This document shows, piece after piece, positions 1 through 6,768 of a stretch of DNA of 7,388 nt. The stretch spans positions 1 to 7,388 of the forward strand of contig JAHOYW010000045.1 in assembly GCA_019038735.1 (NCBI GenBank), in the 5' to 3' direction. Positions within the stretch are counted from its first letter, which is position 1; the number at the start of each line of letters is the position of its first letter. Under the pieces are notes generated by a model. The model ran no database searches, was not told where the DNA came from, and saw nothing but the letters and a program-made list of their open reading frames with translations. The position numbers were made by a program, and so were the translations under genes. Origin of the DNA: Victivallales bacterium. Lineage in GTDB: Bacteria > Verrucomicrobiota > Lentisphaeria > Victivallales > Victivallaceae.

Positions 1-424
1 CAATTGTAACCGCATTGTTGGCTTTCAATTCTTCTATGGAAAGTGGCAACAAACTCAAGAGGGCGGTACGTCCAGCTAGAGACTGACTTACCGTTTCGTG
101 CAGTCTAATCTGGTGGCTGCCTGTCAAAATATATTGCCCGGCTTGTGTCGCGTTGTCAGACAATACTTGCAAGTAGGAAAGAAGCTCAGGAACACGCTGG
201 ATTTCATCAATTATTACTGGAGCCGGATACTGCGAAAAAAAAGCATTAGGATCTTCTATCGCCAACTTTCTTATCTCAGGAATTTCAAGGTTCGCATAGC
301 AATAGTCAGGAAACTGCATTTTAGCCAAAGTCGTTTTCCCTGATTGGCGTGGACCTATGATAGTTACTACCGGGTATTCTGACGTAACTTGTGATAATTC
401 TTGTTGTATTTTCCTGGTAAACAT
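1..424 (-). CDS. AAA_14/DUF4143-type ATPase, N-terminal part (cut by the left edge)
   Basis: 141 codons are visible from the ATG at 424 to the window edge; the C-terminal half is outside. The protein begins MFTRKIQQELSQ. It carries a Walker A motif GPRQSGKTT (residues 24-32), a Walker B segment PVIIDEIQRVPELL (69-82) and a sensor-like LTGSH (100-104). The stretch SQSLAGRTALLSLLPLS (113-129) is characteristic of the AAA_14 ATPases that usually end in a DUF4143 domain and run about 370-430 residues. These proteins bind and hydrolyse ATP; their cellular role is poorly known, and they are scattered, accessory and often horizontally transferred. A sigma70-like promoter lies just upstream, so it is probably transcribed alone. 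The SD is weak (AGGT about 10 nt before the ATG). The family call is confident; no specific function can be given. Confidence 0.88.
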   Translation of the reverse strand, partial: MFTRKIQQELSQVTSEYPVVTIIGPRQSGKTTLAKMQFPDYCYANLEIPEIRKLAIEDPNAFFSQYPAPVIIDEIQRVPELLSYLQVLSDNATQAGQYILTGSHQIRLHETVSQSLAGRTALLSLLPLSIEELKANNAVTI

Positions 425-461
425 AATAACAACCTGTATTTAATTCTTATTTTATAACAAG

Positions 462-490
462 AATATAGCATATGGTAGTACAATTTTCAA
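462..490 (-). promoter_or_regulatory. Promoter of the AAA ATPase gene
   Basis: On the minus strand a -35 TTGAAA (485-490) and a -10 TATATT (462-467) are separated by exactly 17 bp. Transcription would start near 455, leaving a leader of about 30 nt before the ATG at 424. Apart from this promoter, nothing else is recognisable between 425 and 680; the region is AT-rich. Confidence 0.6.
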
Positions 491-680
491 GTTGTATTTT
501 AAAATTGTTCAATATCATTTTGTTTGCGACTAGCATGTTGAGCTTGTCTTCAGTTATTTCAATAAATAGAATGGTAATAAATACGGTAATGAAAGGGGTT
601 GAATCGGCTTGAATTGAAATAACAATGGTTTTATACTTGAGGTGGAGCTTGTTTATGATTAGTGATTTGAGGTAAAAAAA

Positions 681-756
681 TGGAGCGAGTGATCGGATTT
701 GAACCGACGACAATCACGTTGGCAACGTGATGCTCTACCAGCTGAGCTACACTCGC
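681..756 (-). tRNA. tRNA-Gly (anticodon GCC)
   Basis: The minus strand folds as a complete 76-nt cloverleaf. The acceptor stem is GCGAGTG/CACTCGC, the D stem GCTC/GAGC, and the anticodon stem TCACG/CGTGA with loop TTGCCAA. The T stem is GTCGG/CCGAT (one G-T pair) with loop TTCAAAT. The anticodon GCC lies at 721-723 and reads glycine codons GGC and GGU. The discriminator base is U, as expected for bacterial tRNA-Gly, and the 3' CCA is encoded. A run of seven T follows the CCA directly (674-680), which may help stop transcription. An open reading frame over this region (447-713, minus) is not a gene. Confidence 0.96.
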
Positions 757-760
757 ATGT

Positions 761-783
761 TCATTCTTGATTAATTAGAATGA
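761..783. repeat. Inverted repeat just upstream of the tRNA
   Basis: Perfect 7-bp arms TCATTCT (761-767) and AGAATGA (777-783) flank a 9-nt AT-rich loop. It lies 4 nt from the tRNA 5' end and overlaps the candidate -10. No T run follows on either side, so it does not look like a terminator. It could be a regulatory site, a stem in the precursor tRNA leader, or chance in AT-rich DNA. Confidence 0.4.
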
Positions 784-802
784 GCTCTTACTTTACTTGA
801 AA
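774..802 (-). promoter_or_regulatory. Possible promoter of tRNA-Gly
   Basis: A -10 like TCTAAT (774-779) and a weak -35 TTTCAA (797-802) are 17 bp apart. They would start transcription about 10 nt before the mature tRNA 5' end. The -10 matches the consensus at 5 of 6 positions and the -35 at only 3 of 6. Read-through from the MlaA-hydrolase gene upstream is the alternative. Confidence 0.4.
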
Positions 803-829
803 GATTTAAAAAAGCAAACCTGAATCTAT

Positions 830-859
830 AAAAAAAAAGATTTTTTTGAAAATAATCCC
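830..859 (-). terminator. Weak candidate terminator of the MlaA-hydrolase gene
   Basis: About 16 nt after the stop codon, the minus strand can form an AT-rich stem (857-850 pairing with 839-846, one A-A mismatch, 3-nt loop). A run of nine T follows directly (830-838). The position and T run fit an intrinsic terminator, but the stem has a single G-C pair plus possible G-U pairs, so it would be weak and may leak into the tRNA. Confidence 0.35.
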
Positions 860-874
860 GTGTCATCTTCTTTT

Positions 875-3145
875 TTAGCGTGGATTATGGAATTCTGAAC
901 TTATTGGAGGAATTGAAGGCACACTGTAAGGAGCAGCTAAAGACATACAATGCTCTTTATAATAGTTTTTCTCTTGAGGATTACTAAAAGGATGCGGCTT
1001 TAAAAAGTCATGTATCTGCTCATGAACTTTAGTGTAATGCAGATTACCCATATGACCACCGTGTTCAAAAAATACTATTTTTTCTTTAAAGGTCTCTTTC
1101 AACCACTTGCGGTCTTTATCATGCACTAAAAAATCATTACTTGTATGAACTATACGGATATCAGGGTTTTCCTCAAAATGATCCGCAAAAGATTTCATAT
1201 TGGACACATCCGCCATCTTCTCGATAAATTCTTCATCAGAAACATCTTTGCCGAAACGGTCTTTATGGTGATGCACCATGACCTCTTTTAAATAATTCTG
1301 AAAAGTCATCTTTAAAGTTTCATTATGAATCTCAGTTTGACTGCTCCATTCATGTTTGCCTTCCAGATGGGTCTTTTCACCACGGCGATGCATAGATATC
1401 ATCATCTCCTGTAAAGTCATCTTGAAAGCATAGCCAATTAAAAATTTTGCTTCATCTTCTTCAAAATTTAAAGGATGATGAGTATCTTCATAATGAGACA
1501 ACATTACAGGAATATCGTCAGTATGACGCGCATATTGCTTTTTGGAGAGAGCCATCATCTTTCCAAGAGCGACTGTTCCCCGCTGCACTAATTCCTCTTT
1601 TGACCATTGTTTATGGGTGTTATAATAATTATCAAGCTGAGTCATACCGTAAATAAGGTTCACCGGAGGATTAATCGCTAAATAACGATCCACGCCTAAA
1701 GTATTTTGTCTTTCTTCCAGTTTTGCTATATGCAATGCCTGAAGAGCCCCGATAGAATATCCAAGCATAATTATTCTTTTAGGTCTTATATCTTTTTCTA
1801 AAAGCTCCTCGATTACTTTTGCCCAGGCTTTGCGTGTATCCCCGGCATCAACCGGCATAAAACCGGGAGCACTAGTCGAAGCGGCAGTTTCCATAAAATG
1901 CCAGTTAAAGCTGTTGCTTATAGCCGCCACGGCGAAACCTTTAGAATGGAGGCTTTCTGCCAGAGCCAATACTTTTTCGCTTCTGTGATGAGCTCCAAAT
2001 CCAGGGGTAATTAGAACTAGTGGAGCTTTTGTATTTCCTTTCTGTCCCCAGAAATGATATTCCATTTCATCTTTATTCGCATGTATCTTTACTGAATCGG
2101 CATCGCCCTGAGTAACAAAGTCCGTATTGAAAGCTGATAAATAATGGAAGAAACTTCTTTTTTCTTCCTGAATATCAAAAAACATTGTTTTCAGGGTATC
2201 GACTTCTGCTCCCTGCGAGGCGTATGAGTCCATTTTTATATGTTCCAGATCCTGTACGGAATTCTTTTTTGTTTCAGTATATTGAGCATGTTCAACCTTC
2301 AACTTATGATCTTTCACTTTATTTCTACGATATATGAACCAGAAATTTTTAATTGTACTATATGGATCAGCCGAGGTTTTTATAGTCCTATCATAGTCTT
2401 CATAGTTGACAAGTAATCTATGCGACACGGCGGTTGTTTGTGCGCCATACGCGTAAGGGAAATTCTTAATATCTACAGCGTTATCAAATATTTTACCGAC
2501 AGCTTGTCTCATGTTGCATGGACCTATACCCGGAAGATATACATAACATCCCGCTCCAATTCCCCAACTGGCAAAGGCTTGCCCAAAATCCTCATCACGT
2601 TTTTTGATATTAAAGTAATATTCCGATGGATCCCATGCTCCGGCTACGCCGACAACACCGTTGAAGACAAAACGCATTGTACTGATTCCGGCGTCTTTGA
2701 ATTTAGCTTGAAACAAACAACTTAAAAAACGTTTCGGATAAGTTACATAATCACAGATGTTATGGATTCCCCTGACCATCGGGCGCGGCACAACTGTTGT
2801 ATAGCCAATAGCTAAGGGGCGGAACAACCATTTTATCAAAAAATGACTTCCTGTGAACAATACCCGGTTCATACCCTCAAGCGGGTCTTTGCCGCCGACT
2901 TCATGAAACAAATTGACGTGTTCCGGTATTTTCTGGAATAAAAAATGCCGTTTACCGTTTTCAGAATAATAATAAATTTTCTCCGGTACTGGAAATGAAT
3001 CTTCAGAACAGATGTAATCGTAACGATGTGATTCAGGATTGTTTTTTTCATCAATGCCGGGCACAAAGCGCATAATCGGAATTTCTGTAGCACCACAAAA
3101 ACTTATAATTGTTAATAGCAAAAATAATACTGTTAAAAATCTCAT
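875..3145 (-). CDS. MlaA domain fused to an alpha/beta hydrolase (exported)
   Basis: 756 residues from the ATG at 3145. I prefer this start because GAGAG lies 8 nt upstream and it begins a clean signal peptide, MRFLTVLFLLLTIISFCGA; an in-frame TTG at 3160 would add five residues. Residues about 87-280 are MlaA/VacJ-like, with DPLEGMNR (87-94), DEDFGQ (184-189), LPGIGP (204-209) and SADPY (258-262). All are landmarks of that outer-membrane phospholipid-handling lipoprotein. A charged linker follows. From about 345 to 715 there is an alpha/beta hydrolase: oxyanion-side TPGFG (380-384), nucleophile elbow GYSIGA with Ser464, probable acid Asp671 in TSNDF, and His698 in GGHMG. About 165 residues between the NPP strand and Asp671 could form a lid. 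The tail is proline-rich. Ordinary MlaA is about 230-280 residues. Cys17 could be lipidated, but the residue before it is Phe, so the lipobox is poor. Fusion architecture is confident; lipase activity is inferred. Confidence 0.88.
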   Translation of the reverse strand: MRFLTVLFLLLTIISFCGATEIPIMRFVPGIDEKNNPESHRYDYICSEDSFPVPEKIYYYSENGKRHFLFQKIPEHVNLFHEVGGKDPLEGMNRVLFTGSHFLIKWLFRPLAIGYTTVVPRPMVRGIHNICDYVTYPKRFLSCLFQAKFKDAGISTMRFVFNGVVGVAGAWDPSEYYFNIKKRDEDFGQAFASWGIGAGCYVYLPGIGPCNMRQAVGKIFDNAVDIKNFPYAYGAQTTAVSHRLLVNYEDYDRTIKTSADPYSTIKNFWFIYRRNKVKDHKLKVEHAQYTETKKNSVQDLEHIKMDSYASQGAEVDTLKTMFFDIQEEKRSFFHYLSAFNTDFVTQGDADSVKIHANKDEMEYHFWGQKGNTKAPLVLITPGFGAHHRSEKVLALAESLHSKGFAVAAISNSFNWHFMETAASTSAPGFMPVDAGDTRKAWAKVIEELLEKDIRPKRIIMLGYSIGALQALHIAKLEERQNTLGVDRYLAINPPVNLIYGMTQLDNYYNTHKQWSKEELVQRGTVALGKMMALSKKQYARHTDDIPVMLSHYEDTHHPLNFEEDEAKFLIGYAFKMTLQEMMISMHRRGEKTHLEGKHEWSSQTEIHNETLKMTFQNYLKEVMVHHHKDRFGKDVSDEEFIEKMADVSNMKSFADHFEENPDIRIVHTSNDFLVHDKDRKWLKETFKEKIVFFEHGGHMGNLHYTKVHEQIHDFLKPHPFSNPQEKNYYKEHCMSLAAPYSVPSIPPISSEFHNPR

Positions 3146-3179
3146 AATTATTTCTCTCAAAAAAATATTTTACTAGTAT

Positions 3180-3208
3180 AGGATACTTCAATCTAACTAA
3201 AAAGTCAA
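3180..3208 (-). promoter_or_regulatory. Promoter of the MlaA-hydrolase gene
   Basis: On the minus strand a -35 TTGACT (3203-3208) is followed after 17 bp by a -10 TATCCT (3180-3185), giving a leader of about 30 nt before the ATG at 3145. An overlapping second hexamer TTGACA (3209-3214) lies just upstream but has no correctly spaced -10. A 6-bp inverted repeat, CTAACT (3193-3198) and AGTTAG (3218-3223), spans the -35 and could be an operator or chance. Confidence 0.5.
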
Positions 3209-3228
3209 TGTCAAAAAAGTTAGTAAAG

Positions 3229-3269
3229 TGGAATTATCAGTCTATATTAAGTATAATCATAATTATAAT
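3229..3269 (+). promoter_or_regulatory. Candidate prc promoter region
   Basis: Two perfect TATAAT hexamers lie at 3252-3257 and 3264-3269. The first has TGGAAT (3229-3234) 17 bp upstream as a poor -35; the second has no convincing -35. Transcription would start about 3264-3276 and leave a short leader before the prc ATG. This is divergent from, and close to, the MlaA-hydrolase promoter. Confidence 0.4.
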
Positions 3270-3302
3270 GCTTATTCATTCATTTCATATCAAGGAATAA
3301 AG

Positions 3303-5468
3303 ATGCTTAAATTTTTTAAAATATATTGTAGCCTGCTATTTATTTTCATGCTTTTTATTGGAACCACAAGCCTTGCTAAGGACAAACAACTAAGTGAGAA
3401 ACAGGAACTGGAATTAAAAATCATTACTAAGCTTGCCTCTGCTTTAATTGCCAACAGCCATTATCGCCAACACAAACTGGACAATAAAATATCTTCAAAA
3501 ATTTTTGACGCGTATTTCAAAACCTTAGATCAAAATAAAGTTTATTTTACTAAAAAAGATATTAAGAAATTTGAAAAATATCGTTACTACTTAGATGATT
3601 TAACCGAAAACGGTAATTCAGATTTTGCGTTTGAAGTTTATAAATACTACCTCAAACGCCTGCGGGAATATCGCCATTTTGCTGAAGAAAAACTTAAAAA
3701 AGGTTTCGATTTCGATAAAAATGAAGAAATTCAAGCTGACCGCAGTAAGCTTGCGCGTAGTGAAAATCTGGATCAATTGAAAGATATTTGGCGCAAACGG
3801 CTAAAAAGTGATCTTTTATATTTCCGTTTGCTCAAACGTTCCATACAGTTAGATAAAGACAATGCGCTTAAGACCGCGAAGAAAGGCGGCAAAGTTGATA
3901 AGAAAACTACTGAAATGCTGAAAAAGGTATGGAGCAAACAGACTCCTGAACAAAAAATCCTCCGGCGTTTACGGGATATGTACAATGAAATGAGCCAAAA
4001 AAGCAAATTAAGTATTCTCAGTCTTTATTTGACCTGCGTTGCGCAAACTTACGGACCGCATTCAAGTTATTTTTCTCCTGAACTTGAGGAAGATTTTAAT
4101 ATATCAATGAAATTATCTCTTGTTGGTATCGGAGCAGTCCTTACCAGCGATAACGGCTATACAAAAATTGTTAGTATCATCCCCGGAGGTCCGGCTTCCA
4201 AGGATGGAAGACTTAAAGCTGATGACCGCATTATCGCGGTTACTCAAGGTGAAGATACCCCTGTCGATATTGTTGACATGTCCGTTAGTAATGTAGTTAA
4301 GCTGATTAGAGGTAAAGAGGGCACCAAGCTTACCCTGACTATACTCCCAGGCGCAAAAGGTCATAGCGCGATTCCTCAAAACCTTACTCTGACGCGCGGA
4401 AAGGTCAAACTCAAGAACAGTGAAGCTTCGAGTTCAATGCACAATATCAAAGATGAATCCGGTAAAATTTTAAAAATTGGTGTAATTAAGTTGTCGCGTT
4501 TTTATATTGATTTTGATGGTGCGATGCGTGGTGACAAAGATTTCAAAAGTTCAAGTCGTGATATTTTGAAGATTTTGAAAAAATTAAAAAATGAAAAAGT
4601 TGATGGTGTCGTCATGGATTTACGTTCAAACGGCGGCGGCAGCTTGCAGGAAGCAATTCAGCTGACTGGTTTATTTATAGACAAAGGACCAATTGTCCAG
4701 GTACGTAACAGCAAGCGGCGCGTTTCAATCAAATATGATCCTGATGATACAATCCATTATAAGGGACCTTTGTTGGTCATGACAAATAAATTAAGTTCTT
4801 CAGCCGCGGAAATTTTTACCGGAGCGATCAAAGATTATCATCGCGGTATAATTGTCGGAGATTCCCGCACTTATGGTAAAGGAACTGTCTTGAATGTCAT
4901 AAAACTAGACAGGCTCCTGCGTGATTATAATGATTTTAAAGCTGGAAGCGTAAAATTTGAAAGCGAAGTCTTTTATCGCATAAACGGTTCATCGACTCAG
5001 GAGTTGGGGGTAAAACCTGACATTGAGCTGCCTTCGTTTACGGAACACATGAAAATCGGCGAAAAGTTTAATGAAAATCACCTGCCATGGGATTCCATTG
5101 ATGAAATCGAGCATAAATATTATGATCAAAAATTGGCAACTGTTCTTAATAATATTAAGAAACTTTCTGTTCAAAGACGTCTCAAAAATCCGAAATATAA
5201 AATCCTGCTTCAGAATATAAAGGTATTTAATGATTATAAAAAACGCAAAAATATTTCATTGAATGAGAAAAAGCGCTGGGCGGAATATCTTGCTGAAAAG
5301 AAAATGCTTGACGCGAATGAGAAATATATTAAGCAGATAAGCAGCGAAGACAGCGGCGGCGAAAAAAAGGAAAAGACGGATTTACTTCTGGACGAAGCTG
5401 TCAAAATTTTATCCGATTACATTTATCTAACAGACAACTCAAAAATAGCCTTAAATAAGAAAAAATAG
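3303..5468 (+). CDS. prc: Carboxy-terminal (tail-specific) processing protease, S41 family
   Basis: 721 residues from the ATG at 3303, chosen because AAGGA lies 6 nt upstream and it opens a Sec signal peptide ending SLA (residue 25). A GTG at 3228 would bury the signal. Domain order matches E. coli Prc (about 680 residues). A helical N-terminal domain (about 30-245) is followed by YGPHSSYFSP (250-259), a PDZ domain (about 268-353) that binds substrate C-termini, and the S41 core (about 390-575) with MDLRSNGGG (438-446). A C-terminal helical DUF3340-type region rich in Lys and Glu follows. The catalytic dyad is Ser500 in LSSSAAEI and Lys526 in TYGKGTV. The Gln that follows GKGTV in many relatives is Leu530 here. 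Prc works in the periplasm, cutting proteins from unstructured C-termini; in E. coli it processes FtsI and degrades MepS with NlpI. It is a single gene, divergent from the MlaA-hydrolase. Confidence 0.95.
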   Translation: MLKFFKIYCSLLFIFMLFIGTTSLAKDKQLSEKQELELKIITKLASALIANSHYRQHKLDNKISSKIFDAYFKTLDQNKVYFTKKDIKKFEKYRYYLDDLTENGNSDFAFEVYKYYLKRLREYRHFAEEKLKKGFDFDKNEEIQADRSKLARSENLDQLKDIWRKRLKSDLLYFRLLKRSIQLDKDNALKTAKKGGKVDKKTTEMLKKVWSKQTPEQKILRRLRDMYNEMSQKSKLSILSLYLTCVAQTYGPHSSYFSPELEEDFNISMKLSLVGIGAVLTSDNGYTKIVSIIPGGPASKDGRLKADDRIIAVTQGEDTPVDIVDMSVSNVVKLIRGKEGTKLTLTILPGAKGHSAIPQNLTLTRGKVKLKNSEASSSMHNIKDESGKILKIGVIKLSRFYIDFDGAMRGDKDFKSSSRDILKILKKLKNEKVDGVVMDLRSNGGGSLQEAIQLTGLFIDKGPIVQVRNSKRRVSIKYDPDDTIHYKGPLLVMTNKLSSSAAEIFTGAIKDYHRGIIVGDSRTYGKGTVLNVIKLDRLLRDYNDFKAGSVKFESEVFYRINGSSTQELGVKPDIELPSFTEHMKIGEKFNENHLPWDSIDEIEHKYYDQKLATVLNNIKKLSVQRRLKNPKYKILLQNIKVFNDYKKRKNISLNEKKRWAEYLAEKKMLDANEKYIKQISSEDSGGEKKEKTDLLLDEAVKILSDYIYLTDNSKIALNKKK

Positions 5469-5491
5469 ATTAGCTCGTCCATGAGATACAA

Positions 5492-5526
5492 AAAGAGCGG
5501 CGAATCCGCCGCTCTTTATTTTTTTT
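5492..5526 (+). terminator. Strong intrinsic terminator shared by prc and hpf
   Basis: A perfect 11-bp stem, AAAGAGCGGCG (5492-5502) and CGCCGCTCTTT (5507-5517), closes a 4-nt loop AATC and is followed by a run of eight T (5519-5526). It lies 23 nt after the prc stop. Five A (5490-5494) precede the stem, so it can also end transcription of the convergent lptB-hpf cluster, whose hpf stop is at 5541. Confidence 0.93.
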
Positions 5527-5540
5527 AAATATCTATAGTT

Positions 5541-5909
5541 CTATGCTTCGTCGTATTCATCAACTATGTCTGCAGTATCATTAATACTAGGCATATTCTT
5601 TAATGACGCTTCTCCATGATGATGCTGTTTTTTATCAAGATACTTACGAACTTGGATTTCGATTTTACCTATTACTGCATCAATAGATTCGTACATGTCG
5701 CGAGTAGTTACATCAGCTTCCATAACAGAATTCTTCATATTGATGATAACTTCAGCTTTGCAACGGTGGGTATGTTCCACATCAAGAACAACTCGCACTG
5801 TCGATATTTTTAAATGAACGTGATCAAGCATTACTTCAAGACGTTCGTTGATTTCTTTTTTGAGCGAGTCAGAGACGGTAAAATGACGTCCAGCGATAAT
5901 AATTTGCAT
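5541..5909 (-). CDS. hpf: Ribosome hibernation-promoting factor, short HPF/YfiA type
   Basis: 122 residues starting MQIIIAGRHFTVSDSLKKEI, typical of the HPF/YfiA family. These proteins bind the decoding channel of the 30S subunit and hold ribosomes inactive in stationary phase or stress. The conserved fold covers about residues 1-95: a beta strand, a helix, then strands with VRVVLDVEHTHRCKAEV and the helix DMYESIDAVIGKIEIQVRKY. The tail (96-122) has HHH and then an acidic end. It lacks the long-HPF C-terminal dimerisation domain (about 180+ residues in total), so dimers would need another factor. An ideal SD AAGGAG (5918-5923) lies 8 nt before the ATG. It is 39 nt downstream of lptB and probably cotranscribed, last in the cluster. 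Confidence 0.94.
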   Translation of the reverse strand: MQIIIAGRHFTVSDSLKKEINERLEVMLDHVHLKISTVRVVLDVEHTHRCKAEVIINMKNSVMEADVTTRDMYESIDAVIGKIEIQVRKYLDKKQHHHGEASLKNMPSINDTADIVDEYDEA

Positions 5910-5948
5910 TATTAACTCTCCTTATGGTTAAAGGGTTAAAAAGTGATA

Positions 5949-6692
5949 TTACATTGAAAATTGAGGACCAAGATAAATCTCTTTGGCTTTCTCATCGTTA
6001 ACAAGATGTTCACTGGTTCCTTCGAGCATTATCTCTCCATGGGCCATCAAATAAGCACGATCCACAACTGCCAGAGTTTCACGGACATTATGATCCGTTA
6101 TCAAAATCCCCATATTTTTTTTCTGTAGTTGTCCAATGATCTGTTGTACATCATAGACCGCGATAGGATCGACTCCGCTGAAAGGTTCGTCCAGCATCAA
6201 AAATGACGGATTGGTAACGAGTGCGCGGGTGATTTCTAAACGACGGCGTTCTCCTCCACTTAAAGTCATTGCTTTCTGCTTAGCTAAACGAGTTAACTCA
6301 AGTTCTTCCAAAAGTTGTTCGAGACGGGATTTGCGCTCTTTACGGGATATCGCGAGAGTTTCGAGAATTGCCATGATATTCTGTTCAACGGTAAGCTTTC
6401 TGAAAATAGAAGGCTCCTGAGCAAGATAACCCATTCCTAGACGAGCACGCTGATACATTGGAGCATGAGTGATTTCATAATCTTTAAAACGCACACAACC
6501 TTCATCAGGCCTGACCAGACCCATGACCATGTAAAAAGAAGTTGTCTTGCCTGCCCCGTTTGGACCAAGCAAGCCGACGACTTCACCAGCTTTTATATTT
6601 ATTGAAACACCATTAACGACCCGTTTTCCATGGTAAGCTTTTACAAGATTGTCAGCCGTTAACAGAAATTCTTCTTTATTGCTATTTGCCAT
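5949..6692 (-). CDS. lptB: LPS export system ATP-binding protein LptB
   Basis: 247 residues, the usual length. LptB is the cytoplasmic ATPase of the LptB2FGC transporter, which pulls lipopolysaccharide from the inner membrane and pushes it along LptA to the outer membrane. All ABC ATPase motifs are intact: Walker A GPNGAGKTT (43-51), Q-loop Gln92, signature LSGGE (144-148), Walker B FLMLDEP (164-170) and the H-loop His201 in TDHNV. LptB is distinguished from branched-chain amino acid ATPases by motifs such as GYLAQEPSIFRKLTV (88-102), EPFSGVDPIAV (169-179) and TDHNVRETL (199-207). The SD AAAGGA (6704-6709) is rather far, 11 nt from the ATG. It is 76 nt downstream of the lptA-like gene and 39 nt upstream of hpf. 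LptF, LptG and LptC are not in this window. Confidence 0.96.
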   Translation of the reverse strand: MANSNKEEFLLTADNLVKAYHGKRVVNGVSINIKAGEVVGLLGPNGAGKTTSFYMVMGLVRPDEGCVRFKDYEITHAPMYQRARLGMGYLAQEPSIFRKLTVEQNIMAILETLAISRKERKSRLEQLLEELELTRLAKQKAMTLSGGERRRLEITRALVTNPSFLMLDEPFSGVDPIAVYDVQQIIGQLQKKNMGILITDHNVRETLAVVDRAYLMAHGEIMLEGTSEHLVNDEKAKEIYLGPQFSM

Positions 6693-6768
6693 TATCTTAA
6701 AAATCCTTTCATACTACTAATATATCTCCAAAAATTTGTATATGCCACTTTTTATTATTTTTATTCGA

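Noticed and set aside
98..343. Plus-strand open frame of 81 codons
   Set aside because: It is antisense to the AAA ATPase, whose Walker A and B motifs are read on the minus strand.
640..705. TGGAGC at 643 as a possible att repeat of the tRNA 3' end (TGGAGCG at 681)
   Set aside because: The match is only six bases and does not continue into the T arm, as expected by chance.
447..713. 88-codon minus-strand open frame
   Set aside because: It runs through the 3' half of tRNA-Gly and the ATPase promoter, has no SD or recognisable protein features, and is best explained by AT-rich intergenic DNA.
3228..3302. Upstream GTG start for prc adding 25 residues
   Set aside because: It would place a polar stretch before the signal peptide, overlaps the candidate promoter, and lacks the good SD that precedes the ATG at 3303.
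6693..6768. TATATT-like -10 before lptB as an internal promoter
   Set aside because: No acceptable -35 at 16-18 bp; such hexamers are common in this AT-rich gap.
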